DNA of 64,000 bases from Betaproteobacteria bacterium. Its GTDB lineage: Bacteria > Pseudomonadota > Gammaproteobacteria > Burkholderiales > Rhodocyclaceae. The DNA is taken from contig JADJLT010000001.1 in NCBI GenBank assembly GCA_016709965.1, positions 2,067,001-2,131,000 of the forward strand, in the 5' to 3' direction. Shown here in pieces: positions 25,224 to 33,476 of the stretch. The first letter of the stretch is position 1; every line of letters begins with the position of its first letter. A program made the position numbers and the translations under genes. The notes beneath the pieces were generated by a model that was not told the origin of the DNA, did not search any database, and was given only the letters and a program-made list of their open reading frames with translations.

Positions 25224-26588
25224 TTATGCTTCAGCGTCGCTGGTTGGCGGAGCGTCCTCATGCTTGATGCGCTTGAGCGCGACCTGACGCTGGATTTCCC
25301 GCAGGTCCTTTTCCCGGCCGTGCAGTGCATATTGCGCGCGCAGCGTGCCGAACACTTTCTTGGCGTCGGGACCGGCCATCAAATGCTCGGCCTGCAGGTC
25401 GGCCAGCTCTTTGTCATTGAGGCCTAGGGCAGCACGCATGATGTCCACGCGATGCGTGGCATCGAAGTCGGTACACAGCATGATGGGCCGCAGGCCGGAA
25501 AAACGCGGCTTGCCTTTTTCTTCCGAGCTGATGGCAAGTAGCGCGGCGAAGCTGGCCTGTTCGGAGAGCGCCATTTTTTGGACCTCGGCCTCGCGCATGC
25601 CGAGCAGGACTTTTTCCGCCGTGATCTTGTCGCCGGCATTGACATGACTGCGCGCCGCGGCGAGGCGGTCTTCAGTCGATATTGCGCCCGGCATGGTGTC
25701 GTTGGCGATGACGTCGCTCATCGCGGCCCGCGCTGTTTCCGTGTCGCCGTTCAGCGTGGCGGCCTCGGCGAGCAGCCGCTTGCGCAGGTAGTTGCGCGGG
25801 GTTTTTTTGGCGATGTCGTCAAGGATCTGCTGAGCTTCGGCGTGTTCGCCCTGGGCCATGCAGATGCTGGCCTTGAGGTCGCCGGCATCGAAAAAGTGCG
25901 GTGTGCTGGCAACCACCCGGTCGATTTCGGCACGTGCCTCCTGCAGGCGATTCTGCTTGTGCAGCGAGCGCGCGACGCCGGCGCGTGCCCACGGGAACTC
26001 GTAGTTGTCGAGGATGTTTCGGTAGGCGGCTTCGGCCGCTTGTACATCGCCGCTGGCAAGAAACACCTCGGCCCGCTGGCGCAGGATTTCAAAGCGATAG
26101 GGGCGCCCGGCCTCACTGTCGCGCGACGCTTCGAGAATGGCCAGGGCATTGGCGTATTCCTGCTTGCGCTTTTCCTTGTAGTAGCCGGCGAAGAATAGCT
26201 TCTTGGCAACAATCCGGTCGAGGCGGAGCAGCAGTTTGTCCGGCGAAAACGGTTTGATGATGTAGTCGTCAGGGATCAGCTCAACGGCGGAAACGACCTG
26301 CTCGTAAGACTGTTCGCCCGTCACCATCATGAAGATGGTTTCATCGGGCAGCAGGCTGAAACGGCGCAGTTCTTCCAGCATCTGCTGACCGGAACGGCCT
26401 TCGCCCAGCATGTAGTCGCAGAGGATGATGTCGGGCGTGTTGTTGCGGATGCGGAAGATTGCATCCTGGTAATTGGTGGCGAACTCGACCGCAAAGGCCC
26501 CGACTTGCTGGGCAATGGTGCGCAGCGCATCGCGCGCCTGCGGTTGGTCGTCGATGACGAGGAAGCGCTTCTTGCTGTAGTCGGCCAT
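25224..26588 (-). CDS. Response regulator with TPR-like output region
   Basis: 454 residues. A receiver domain spans about 1-130 with acidic pocket FLVIDDQ, phosphoacceptor Asp in IILCDYMLGEG, the conserved Thr/Ser in FMMVTGEQ and Lys in YIIKPFSPDKLL. The remaining 320 residues are helical repeats of TPR type (AEVFLASGDVQAAEAAYRNILDNYE, RLQEARAEIDRVVASTP), with no DNA-binding or enzymatic output. It starts directly after the kinase-like gene (TAATG overlap), so they form a two-component pair. Its signal and target are unknown, as is any link to B12. Confidence 0.88.
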   Translation of the reverse strand: MADYSKKRFLVIDDQPQARDALRTIAQQVGAFAVEFATNYQDAIFRIRNNTPDIILCDYMLGEGRSGQQMLEELRRFSLLPDETIFMMVTGEQSYEQVVSAVELIPDDYIIKPFSPDKLLLRLDRIVAKKLFFAGYYKEKRKQEYANALAILEASRDSEAGRPYRFEILRQRAEVFLASGDVQAAEAAYRNILDNYEFPWARAGVARSLHKQNRLQEARAEIDRVVASTPHFFDAGDLKASICMAQGEHAEAQQILDDIAKKTPRNYLRKRLLAEAATLNGDTETARAAMSDVIANDTMPGAISTEDRLAAARSHVNAGDKITAEKVLLGMREAEVQKMALSEQASFAALLAISSEEKGKPRFSGLRPIMLCTDFDATHRVDIMRAALGLNDKELADLQAEHLMAGPDAKKVFGTLRAQYALHGREKDLREIQRQVALKRIKHEDAPPTSDAEA

Positions 26589-27196
26589 TATGGCAACCGG
26601 AGTTCGAAACGGGCGCCACCCAGGGCGCTGTCGTTGGTCAGGGTCAGGCTGCCGTGCCGTTCGCGGCGAGTATGCAGGCTGGCCAGGCGCTCAGCCACCA
26701 TCAGGCCGGTGCCGCAATCCGGGGGCAATGTGGCAAAGCCGGGGCCGTCGTCTTCAACGATCAAGCTGAGCCAGCCATCGTCAGTCGTGGCGCTCAGGCG
26801 AACGCTCTGGCGAGCGTAACGGCCGGCGTTCTGGACAGCGTTGTTGAGCATGTCGGTGATCAGGTCGCGGTCGAGCGGCCATTCGTCGAAAACGCTGCAT
26901 GCAGCGGAGAGGGTGATGTTGCGGACGGCCAGATGTTTCTTTTGGGCCAGCATGACTTCGTCGCAGAGGTCGCTGACAATGGATGGCGTGATGGCGGCCG
27001 TGGCATCGTCACGTAGCAGGTGGTAAGCAGTCAGCGTGCGTGACAGGCGGTTGGCCGCCGCTTCGATGGCGTAGCGGGCTTCCCCCATCGAAATCCCATG
27101 TGCCGCTTCGCTGGCGGCAATCATCGACTCGGCGATGAATAGCTGGTTCTTGGCGTCATGAACGCCGGAGGCCAGGATGTCCAGCAGTCTCTGCAT
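26588..27196 (-). CDS. Small soluble histidine kinase
   Basis: 202 residues, no membrane segment. The candidate H box is ILASGVHDAKNQLFIAES, followed by the N box DMLNNAVQNAGRYAR and the G boxes LIVEDDGPGFATLP and GTGLMVAERL of the HATPase fold. With no sensor domain it must receive input through partners. It is overlapped with the downstream TPR response regulator, its likely phosphotransfer partner. Confidence 0.85.
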   Translation of the reverse strand: MQRLLDILASGVHDAKNQLFIAESMIAASEAAHGISMGEARYAIEAAANRLSRTLTAYHLLRDDATAAITPSIVSDLCDEVMLAQKKHLAVRNITLSAACSVFDEWPLDRDLITDMLNNAVQNAGRYARQSVRLSATTDDGWLSLIVEDDGPGFATLPPDCGTGLMVAERLASLHTRRERHGSLTLTNDSALGGARFELRLP

Positions 27197-27233
27197 GCTT
27201 TGTCCCCTACGTGTTTTTTCGAAGCATATCCTT

Positions 27234-27650
27234 TCAGGCGGTAGAGCGCAGCGTGTAGGCGAGACTGAGGCGCAACGGAATCTGGGCGGCGGTAAATAAG
27301 TCGGTCAGTTCGCTGTTCGTCATCGTCGCCGGAACGACGCTGACCCGGCCGCTGCCGGCCTCAAAGACGGGAGTTTCGAGCAGGGCCAGGCGGGCTGATT
27401 CCAGAGCGCCGACGGTTTCGCCATCCAGGCTGGTGCTCGACAGCACCAGAAAATGGATGACCGGCGGCGGTACGCGCAGCAAGGGGTCATCGCCCGGCAG
27501 GCGCGAACTGCGTACCCGTGTATCTTCCTCGATGCGCCACGGCCAAATGTAAAGCCCGGGGGCATCGTCCGGTCGGCTGATGCGGACGGGAAGGGGAGCG
27601 TGCTTGGCAAGAACCTGGCACAAGGCGGTGAGGCGGGAAAAAAGGGGCAT
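27234..27650 (-). CDS. Small protein, possibly Pvc16/DUF4255-like
   Basis: 138 residues, soluble, proline-rich in the middle. The second half (PPPVIHFLVLSSTSLDGETVGALESARLALLETPVF ... LRLSLAYTLRST) resembles the N-terminal domain of Pvc16-type proteins of contractile injection systems, with a P-P-x-x-H/Y-x-L pattern, a helix with L-A-x-x-x-L and a closing S-L-A-Y-x-L strand. That family assignment is weak. No other injection-system genes are present. It lies between the two-component pair and cobU. Confidence 0.5.
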   Translation of the reverse strand: MPLFSRLTALCQVLAKHAPLPVRISRPDDAPGLYIWPWRIEEDTRVRSSRLPGDDPLLRVPPPVIHFLVLSSTSLDGETVGALESARLALLETPVFEAGSGRVSVVPATMTNSELTDLFTAAQIPLRLSLAYTLRSTA

Positions 27651-27700
27651 AACGTTCTCCTGAACGTGCCGGGTGGACTTTCAGGCTAGCACAATGCAGC

Positions 27701-28258
27701 CTAAACGGCAGCGTGCTTCAGGCTTAGCGGCAGTCCGGCGGCCACCAGCGTGACCTGATCGCAGACGCCGGCAACGCGCTGATTGATGCGTCCCTGTTCA
27801 TCGGCAAAGAGGCGCGACACTGGATGCATGGGGACGATGCCCCAGCCGACTTCGTTGGACACCAGAATGATGTGGCCGGGGAGTTGCGGCAGCAGTTCGA
27901 TCAGGGCGGTGGTTTCGTCGCGGAACAGTGGGCAGGCGATGGCTTCACCAGCTTCGGCCTGGGCCGCTGCCTTGCCGGCAAAGAGCAGGTTGGAGAGCCA
28001 GAGGGTCAGGCAGTCGACCAGCACACAGGTATCCGGCGCTGCCAGTTCGCGCAGGCGGGCGGCGAGGTGCAGGGTTTCCTCGACGCAGCCCCAGTCGGCC
28101 GGGCGCCGTTCACGGTGATGGGCGACGCGGCGTGCCATTTCGCCATCAAGCGCTTGCGCCGTGGCGAGGTAGACGACGGTCAGGCCGGAGGCGAGGGCAC
28201 GCTGTTCGGCCAGCTGGCTCTTGCCCGAGCGGGCGCCGCCGAGGATCAGTTCTTTCAT
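27701..28258 (-). CDS. cobU: Adenosylcobinamide kinase / guanylyltransferase
   Basis: 185 residues from ATG 28258 (a GTG 9 bases upstream is also possible). CobU phosphorylates adenosylcobinamide and transfers GMP to it. The P-loop ELILGGARSGKSQLAE is N-terminal, with the CobU signatures RRVAHHRERRPADW, VLVDCLTLWLSNLL and ILVSNEVGWGIVPMHPVSR. It is divergent from the cobT-cobS arm across the second riboswitch region. Cobinamide activation together with BtuF fits a salvage role. Confidence 0.95.
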   Translation of the reverse strand: MKELILGGARSGKSQLAEQRALASGLTVVYLATAQALDGEMARRVAHHRERRPADWGCVEETLHLAARLRELAAPDTCVLVDCLTLWLSNLLFAGKAAAQAEAGEAIACPLFRDETTALIELLPQLPGHIILVSNEVGWGIVPMHPVSRLFADEQGRINQRVAGVCDQVTLVAAGLPLSLKHAAV

Positions 28259-28324
28259 GGGCTGCACTTTAGGTGATTGCGCACCGAACGAGCAAGCCGG
28301 ATAATTCGCCCCGATTCGACGTAA

Positions 28325-28470
28325 CGGAACCCGGTGCGAGGCAACTCAATGCCGGGGCGGGCCCGCCGCTGTAATCGGGGACGGATGCTGCAACAGGCCA
28401 CTGGTGAAAACCGGGAAGGCGCAGCGAGCCGGCTGATCCGAGAGCCAGAAGACGTGTCGAATCCTCTTGG
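28325..28470 (+). promoter_or_regulatory. Cobalamin riboswitch controlling cobT-cobS
   Basis: Starting at GGAACCCGGTGCGAGGCAAC, the leader shows the family landmarks in order: GCCGCTGTAATCGGGGACG, GCCACTGGTGAAAACCGGGA (core GCCACTG), GGGAAGGCGCAGC, and the B12 box AGCCAGAAGACG. It lies about 90 bases before cobT and is followed by an intrinsic-terminator-like element. Confidence 0.92.
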
Positions 28471-28503
28471 GAAGCCTGTGGACAGGGTTTCGCGGCAGCG
28501 TTT

Positions 28504-28545
28504 TGGCGAATTCGCCAGACCTCGTCGCGAGGCCCTTTTTCTTTT
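28504..28545 (+). terminator. Attenuator region between riboswitch and cobT
   Basis: Two elements follow the B12 aptamer: a perfect palindrome TGGCGAATTCGCCA (28504-28517), and a stem CCTCG-TCG-CGAGG (28520-28532) followed by CCCTTTTTCTTTT. The second is an intrinsic terminator with the cobT Shine-Dalgarno (GGAGA) just after it. The two could act as alternative structures under cobalamin control. Confidence 0.65.
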
Positions 28546-28555
28546 GGAGAATCGG

Positions 28556-29602
28556 ATGCATTCGTTTCAGATCACCGCCCCGGACCGGGCAATTGAAAAT
28601 TCGCTGAAAAATAGGGTTGACCGTAAGACCAAGCCGCTCGGCGCCCTCGGTTTGCTCGAACGCACGGCGATCCAGATCGGCCTGATCCAGCAACGTCTCG
28701 ATCCGGCGTTCGATCAGCCACACCTGTTGGTCTTCGCCGGCGACCACGGCGCAGCCAAGGCTGGCGTCTCGGCCTATCCGCAGGATGTGACCTGGCAGAT
28801 GGTCGAGAACTTTCTGGCCGGCGGCGCGGCGATCAACGTCTTTGCGCGGCAGAATGAACTGCATCTGGCCATCATCGATGCCGGCGTGGCTCATGATTTC
28901 GGTAAGCGGGCCGGGCTGATCAACGCCAAGGTGGCGCCCGGCACGGCCAATTACATCGAAGAGTCGGCAATGACCGCCGAACAGTGCGTTGCAGCAATCG
29001 AGCGCGGGGTGGAGATCTGCCGCAACCTGTCGGCCAACGGTTGCAATCTCGTCGGCTTTGGCGAAATGGGCATCGGCAACACGGCAGCTGCTTCGCTGAT
29101 CACCCATTGCCTGACCGGCACGCCGCTCGCCGAGTGCATCGGACGCGGCACCGGGCTGGACGATGCCGGGCTGGCGCGCAAGCAAGTGCTGCTCGAAACG
29201 GCGCTCAAGCGTTATCGCGCCGCGGGCGGCAGCAACGACCCGCTGGCGGTGCTGGCCGAATTTGGTGGGTTCGAGATTGCCATGATGGTCGGTGCGATGC
29301 TCGGTGCCGCCGAACAGAAAATGACGCTGCTCATCGATGGCTTCATCGTCGGCTCGGCCGCCTTGACCGCGGCGCAATTGGCCCCGGCGCTCACCGACTA
29401 CTGCGTGTTTTGCCACCGCTCCGCGGAGCCGGGTCATTCAGCACAATTGCAGGCGCTTGAGGCAGAGCCGCTGCTCGATCTTGGCCTGCGTCTCGGTGAA
29501 GGCACAGGCGCGGCGCTGGCGTATCCGCTGGTGCTGGCCTCGGTGAATTTCCTCAACGAAATGGCCAGCTTCGAGTCAGCCGGGGTTTCTGACAAGGCAT
29601 GA
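28556..29602 (+). CDS. cobT: Nicotinate-nucleotide-DMB phosphoribosyltransferase
   Basis: 348 residues. CobT activates DMB (made by BluB) to alpha-ribazole phosphate. ATG 28556 follows TTGGAGAAT and sits downstream of the attenuator; the longer in-frame extension would overlap the riboswitch. Signatures: NRVDRKTKPLGALG, LVFAGDHGAAKAGVSAYPQDVTWQM, NLVGFGEMGIGNTAAAS, FIVGSAALTAAQLAP and HRSAEPGHSAQLQAL. It overlaps cobS by ATGA. The 5' part carries a motif copy in which the first tract is T-rich. Confidence 0.96.
   Translation: MHSFQITAPDRAIENSLKNRVDRKTKPLGALGLLERTAIQIGLIQQRLDPAFDQPHLLVFAGDHGAAKAGVSAYPQDVTWQMVENFLAGGAAINVFARQNELHLAIIDAGVAHDFGKRAGLINAKVAPGTANYIEESAMTAEQCVAAIERGVEICRNLSANGCNLVGFGEMGIGNTAAASLITHCLTGTPLAECIGRGTGLDDAGLARKQVLLETALKRYRAAGGSNDPLAVLAEFGGFEIAMMVGAMLGAAEQKMTLLIDGFIVGSAALTAAQLAPALTDYCVFCHRSAEPGHSAQLQALEAEPLLDLGLRLGEGTGAALAYPLVLASVNFLNEMASFESAGVSDKA
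28591..28624 (-). repeat. Dispersed core + T-tract motif, copy antisense in cobT
   Basis: Read on the minus strand: ACGGTCAACCC, TATTTTT, CAGCG, AATTTT, C, AATT. It is antisense to cobT codons for ENSLKNRVDRK. Here the first tract is T-rich, showing that A/T content rather than A specifically is conserved. Confidence 0.65.
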
Positions 29603-30354
29603 TCCGCCGCGAGCTGGCCGCCTTCTTCGCCGCCATCGGCTACTTTACCCGCTTGCCGGTGCCGGGCTGGGTCGGTTACTCGGCTGACGGCCTGAGCCGG
29701 GCGGCGCGCTATCTGCCGGCCATCGGCCTGCTGGTCGGCGGCTTGGGCGGGCTGGTGTTCTGGCTGGCTCAGTACGTCTGGCCGCAGTCCGTGGCGGTGG
29801 TGCTCGCCATGGTCGCCACCATTGCCCTGACCGGCGCCTTTCACGAGGATGGTTTGGGCGATACCGCTGACGGTCTGGGCGGCGGCTGGGACAAGGCGAA
29901 AATCCTGACCATCATGAAGGACTCGCGGGTGGGCAGCTACGGTGTGATTGCCATCGTGCTTGCCCTGCTTGGCAAATTCGCCTTGCTGGCCGCGCTGCCG
30001 GCCGGTCAGGTGCTGGCGGCGCTGGTCGCCGGCCATGCCGTTTCGCGTGGCTGTGCTGTGAGTTTGATGGCGACGATGGATTACGCCCGCGATGACGAGG
30101 CCAGCAAAGCCCGACCGGTGGCTACCCGGCTCGGCATCGGGTCGCTTGTCTGCGCGCTGTTTTTCGCCGCCTTGCCCTTGCTGTTGCTGGACCCTCAACA
30201 GCGCTTGCCGGCCGTCGCGCTGGCGGTGGTGGCCACCTTCTGGCTCGCCGCCAAATGCCGCCGCTGGCTGGGCGGTTACACCGGCGACTGCCTGGGCGCG
30301 GTGCAGCAACTGGCCGAAATCGCTTTCTACCTTGGGCTGGCGCTGAAGTTTTGA
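29599..30354 (+). CDS. cobS: Adenosylcobinamide-GDP ribazoletransferase (cobalamin synthase)
   Basis: 251 residues, polytopic membrane protein performing the last assembly step, joining adenosylcobinamide-GDP and alpha-ribazole (phosphate). N-terminus RRELAAFFAAIGYFTRLPVP, the metal-binding GAFHEDGLGDTADGLGGGWD and MKDSRVGSYGV are diagnostic. It is coupled to cobT by ATGA. Confidence 0.96.
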   Translation: MIRRELAAFFAAIGYFTRLPVPGWVGYSADGLSRAARYLPAIGLLVGGLGGLVFWLAQYVWPQSVAVVLAMVATIALTGAFHEDGLGDTADGLGGGWDKAKILTIMKDSRVGSYGVIAIVLALLGKFALLAALPAGQVLAALVAGHAVSRGCAVSLMATMDYARDDEASKARPVATRLGIGSLVCALFFAALPLLLLDPQQRLPAVALAVVATFWLAAKCRRWLGGYTGDCLGAVQQLAEIAFYLGLALKF

Positions 30355-30390
30355 TTGCGTGAGTCAGCGGATGCCAAACGAGGCATTTCC

Positions 30391-30429
30391 GCGGTCAACC
30401 GGAAAAAATGCCCGAAATCGAAAATTTTG
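30391..30429 (+). repeat. Dispersed core + A-tract motif, intergenic copy after cobS
   Basis: GCGGTCAACCGG, six A residues, TGCCCG, AAAT, CG, AAAATTTT. One of two copies outside genes; it lies in the 145-base gap between cobS and the methyltransferase and is the best representative of the family. Confidence 0.85.
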
Positions 30430-30499
30430 TCGGGGCTTCGGAAGGTGTTCGACAGCCGATTTGCCGTTAAGCTGGTGGCATTGTCAGAGCGCACCGAGC

Positions 30500-31102
30500 A
30501 TGGAAAAACCCTACGCCCCCTCCACTGAAAAGAACCGCGACCCCATCCTCGCCGTGCTGCGCGAGGTTTTCGCCGATCGTCGGCAAGTGCTGGAAATTGG
30601 CAGCGGCACCGGTCAGCACGCCATCCATTTCTGCGCCCAACTGCCGCACCTCATCTGGCAAACCGCCGACCGGCCGGATTTCCTGCCCGGCATCCGCGCC
30701 TGGCTGGACGAGGCGGCGCTGCCCAATGCCATGCCGCCTCTCGAATTCGACGTTCTCGGCCCATGGCCTGGCGCTCGCTACGACGCGATCTACAGCGCCA
30801 ACACCTTGCACATCATGTCCTGGCCGGCGGTCGAAGCCTTGTTTGCCGGCCTGCCCGACGTGCTGCTCCCGGGCGGCCTGCTCTTCATCTACGGCCCCTT
30901 CATGGTCGATGGTCGCCACACCAGCGAAAGCAACGCGCGCTTTGATCGTATGCTGAGAGAAACGGCGCCGCATCAGGGCGTGCGTGATGTGGCAGACCTT
31001 GATGCGCTGGCCCGGCAGGTAGGACTGGCACTGGTCGAGCAAAGGGAAATGCCGTCGAACAACCAATGTTTGATCTGGCGGATGAGCGGCGCGGGTGAGT
31101 GA
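30500..31102 (+). CDS. DUF938-family SAM-dependent methyltransferase
   Basis: 200 residues from MEKPYAPSTEKNRDPIL, the standard family N-terminus; the upstream frame reads through the dispersed repeat and is not used. Motif I is VLEIGSGTGQHAIHFC, followed by WQTADRPDF, IYSANTLHIMSWPAVEALFAG and LLFIYGPFMVDGRHTSESNARFD, as in DUF938 proteins. The substrate is unknown. It sits between cobS and the CobC-type phosphatase, overlapping the latter's region, so it travels with the B12 genes without a known role there. Confidence 0.88.
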   Translation: MEKPYAPSTEKNRDPILAVLREVFADRRQVLEIGSGTGQHAIHFCAQLPHLIWQTADRPDFLPGIRAWLDEAALPNAMPPLEFDVLGPWPGARYDAIYSANTLHIMSWPAVEALFAGLPDVLLPGGLLFIYGPFMVDGRHTSESNARFDRMLRETAPHQGVRDVADLDALARQVGLALVEQREMPSNNQCLIWRMSGAGE

Positions 31103-31106
31103 CTGT

Positions 31107-31649
31107 ATGCGCCTCCACCTGATCCGCCATCCCAAGCCGCAGATCGAAGCGGGCATCTGCTACGGTCAACTGGATATTTTGGCCAAAATCGAAAATTCCG
31201 ATTTGGTGCGTCTGCGCGCTGAATTGCCGCCCGACTTGCCGGTGTGGAGCAGTCCGCTGCTGCGCTGCCGGCAACTGGCCGAACAACTGCATCCGCAGCC
31301 GATTGTCGATGCGCGGCTGGCAGAGATGAATTTTGGCGAATGGGAAGGCCGCACATGGCATGACATTCCGCGCCACGAACTTGATGCTTGGGCGGACGAC
31401 GTCACGGGGTATGCGCCGCCCGGTGGCGAGTCGCCCACCGCTTTGCAAAGACGGGCGCTGGATTTTGTTGCCGGGCTGGACGTGCCTGAGGCGGTGATCG
31501 TCACCCATGCCGGGGTGATCCGGATGTTGCTGGCGCATTGGCAGGGCTTGCCCGCAGCACAATGTCTGGCGCTGAATTTCGACTATGCCGCGGTGACGAC
31601 GGTTGCGTTGTCTGCCGACTCGTCCGTCGTGATTCGCGTGAATCGGTAG
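31107..31649 (+). CDS. cobC: Alpha-ribazole phosphatase-type histidine phosphatase
   Basis: 180 residues. The phosphohistidine loop is LHLIRHPKP (RHP rather than RHG), with EMNFGEWEGRTWHDI, the second arginine in PVWSSPLLRCRQLA, and the second His in VIVTHAGVIRMLLAHW. The N-terminal ICYGQLDI matches CobC-type phosphatases (usually CYGxxD). In context it should dephosphorylate alpha-ribazole phosphate or adenosylcobalamin phosphate. ATG 31107 is preferred to GTG 31095. A motif copy covers YGQLDILAKIEN. Confidence 0.88.
   Translation: MRLHLIRHPKPQIEAGICYGQLDILAKIENSDLVRLRAELPPDLPVWSSPLLRCRQLAEQLHPQPIVDARLAEMNFGEWEGRTWHDIPRHELDAWADDVTGYAPPGGESPTALQRRALDFVAGLDVPEAVIVTHAGVIRMLLAHWQGLPAAQCLALNFDYAAVTTVALSADSSVVIRVNR
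31162..31198 (+). repeat. Dispersed core + A/T-tract motif, copy in cobC
   Basis: ACGGTCAACTGG, ATATTTT, GGCC, AAAAT, CG, AAAATT; sense-strand in cobC, encoding YGQLDILAKIEN. The second half is identical to the intergenic copy at 53502. Confidence 0.7.
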
Positions 31650-31682
31650 AATGTCGACTTTCGTTTCCGACGACAGAACCCT

Positions 31683-33476
31683 GTGACCCAAACTTCGACC
31701 TCTGCGTACTCCAACCGGCTCATCTATCGTCGCCTGCTGACCTGGGTGCAGCCGCATTGGCGGATTTTCGCACTGGGCGTGCTTGGCATGGTGTGTACGG
31801 CATCCACCGAGCCGCTGTTCCCGGCCTTGATGAAGCACCTGCTCGACAGCGGTTTCGTGGCCAAGGATGAGCGGGATATTGTCCTAATCCCGGCCGCGAT
31901 GATCGCGATTTTTGTTTTCCGCGGCATTTCGACTTACATGAGTGGCTATTCGATGGCCTGGGTGGCGGCGCGGGTGGTGCTGGACCTGCGGCAGGCCATG
32001 TTCAGGCGCCTGCTGAGTCTGCCGACGGGGTTTTACGACGACCAGTCGACCGGCGTGCTGATTTCCAAGGTGGCTTATGACGTGACCAATGTCACCCAGG
32101 CTGCGACCGGGGTGCTGACCACGGTCATTCGCGATTCGCTGACCATTCTCGGCCTGCTCGGCTTCCTGCTGTATCTGGACTGGAAACTGACGCTGATTGC
32201 ACTGACGGTCGGCCCGGTCATCCTGGGTGTCATCAAGGTTTTCAGCAAGCGACTGCGCGCGGCGAGCCGTTCCGGTTACTCGGCCATGGGCTTGATTACC
32301 CACATTCTCGAAGAAGCCGTGGGCGCGCACAAAGTCGTCAAGATCTTCGGCGGCCAGAAATACGAAGCAGCCCGTTTCGACGAGGCGACCAACGTTTACC
32401 GCCGGGCAACGATGCGGGAGGCTGCCGCAGCGGCGGCAACGGTGCCATTGACGCAGGTGGCTGCATCGACTTCGGTGGCGATCATTACCTATCTGGCCTT
32501 GCGCCAATCGGCTGGCCCCGGCGGCACGACCGTTGGTGAGTTTCTTTCATTCATCACGGCCCTGCTGATGTTGCTGGCGCCGGTCAAGCGGCTGACTGAT
32601 GTCAGCAACCCGTTGCAGCGCGGCTTGGCAGCGGCTGAAAGCGTGTTTCAGGTGCTCGATGAAATTCCGGAAGATGACAACGGGCGTGTCGAACTGCCGC
32701 GATCAACCGGCCATTTGCGTTTCGAGCAGGTTGGCTTCACCTACCACGGTGCGCCGCGCCCAGCCCTTGAGGATGTCAATCTGGAAATCCTGCCGGGCCA
32801 GACCGTGGCCTTGGTCGGCCCGTCGGGGAGCGGCAAGACTTCAATGGCGGCGCTGATCCCGCGTTTTTATCACCTGAGTTCGGGGCGTCTGGTGCTCGAT
32901 GGACATCATCTGGAAGAACTGAAGCTGGAAAGCTTGCGCGCCAATATCGCGCTGGTCAGCCAGGATGTCGTGCTGTTCAACGACACCGTGCGCGCCAATA
33001 TTGCCTACGGGATTTCCGGGCATGCCGATGAAGCGCAAATCATCGCCGCGGCCAAGGCGGCCAACGCCTGGGAATTCATCAGCCAGATGGACAAGGGGCT
33101 GGACACCGAGGTGGGCGAAAATGGCGTCAAGCTGTCGGGTGGTCAGCGGCAACGCCTTGCCATTGCCCGAGCCTTCCTCAAAAACGCGCCGATCCTGATT
33201 CTTGATGAAGCGACATCGGCACTGGATACAGAGTCGGAACGGCAGATTCAAGGCGCACTGGATACGCTGATTCAGGGGCGGACCACCATTGTCATTGCGC
33301 ACCGCTTATCAACCATCGAGCGCGCCGACTTGATCGTCGTGCTTGATCAGGGACGCATCGTCGAGCGCGGTCGCCACGCCGAATTGCTGGCACTGGATGG
33401 TGTGTATGCGCGACTGCAGCGCTTGCAGCGCGAGACGATTACAAGCGACCTGCTAGTCGGTAGCGCAGACGCTTGA
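31683..33476 (+). CDS. msbA: Lipid A export ABC transporter MsbA
   Basis: 597 residues from a GTG start. A six-helix exporter domain occupies about 20-320; the ATPase domain follows with Walker A LVGPSGSGKTSMAAL, Q loop VSQDVVLF, signature LSGGQRQRLAIARAF, Walker B ILILDEATSALDTES and H-loop IVIAHRLST. MsbA flips lipid A-core across the inner membrane; the LPS glycosyltransferases next door support this over a generic exporter. Its 3' end overlaps the convergent glycosyltransferase by 38 bases. Confidence 0.92.
   Translation: MTQTSTSAYSNRLIYRRLLTWVQPHWRIFALGVLGMVCTASTEPLFPALMKHLLDSGFVAKDERDIVLIPAAMIAIFVFRGISTYMSGYSMAWVAARVVLDLRQAMFRRLLSLPTGFYDDQSTGVLISKVAYDVTNVTQAATGVLTTVIRDSLTILGLLGFLLYLDWKLTLIALTVGPVILGVIKVFSKRLRAASRSGYSAMGLITHILEEAVGAHKVVKIFGGQKYEAARFDEATNVYRRATMREAAAAAATVPLTQVAASTSVAIITYLALRQSAGPGGTTVGEFLSFITALLMLLAPVKRLTDVSNPLQRGLAAAESVFQVLDEIPEDDNGRVELPRSTGHLRFEQVGFTYHGAPRPALEDVNLEILPGQTVALVGPSGSGKTSMAALIPRFYHLSSGRLVLDGHHLEELKLESLRANIALVSQDVVLFNDTVRANIAYGISGHADEAQIIAAAKAANAWEFISQMDKGLDTEVGENGVKLSGGQRQRLAIARAFLKNAPILILDEATSALDTESERQIQGALDTLIQGRTTIVIAHRLSTIERADLIVVLDQGRIVERGRHAELLALDGVYARLQRLQRETITSDLLVGSADA

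Noticed and set aside
28346..29437. 363-codon minus-strand frame over riboswitch and cobT
   Set aside because: Antisense to cobT and its leader; no ribosome site or recognisable product.
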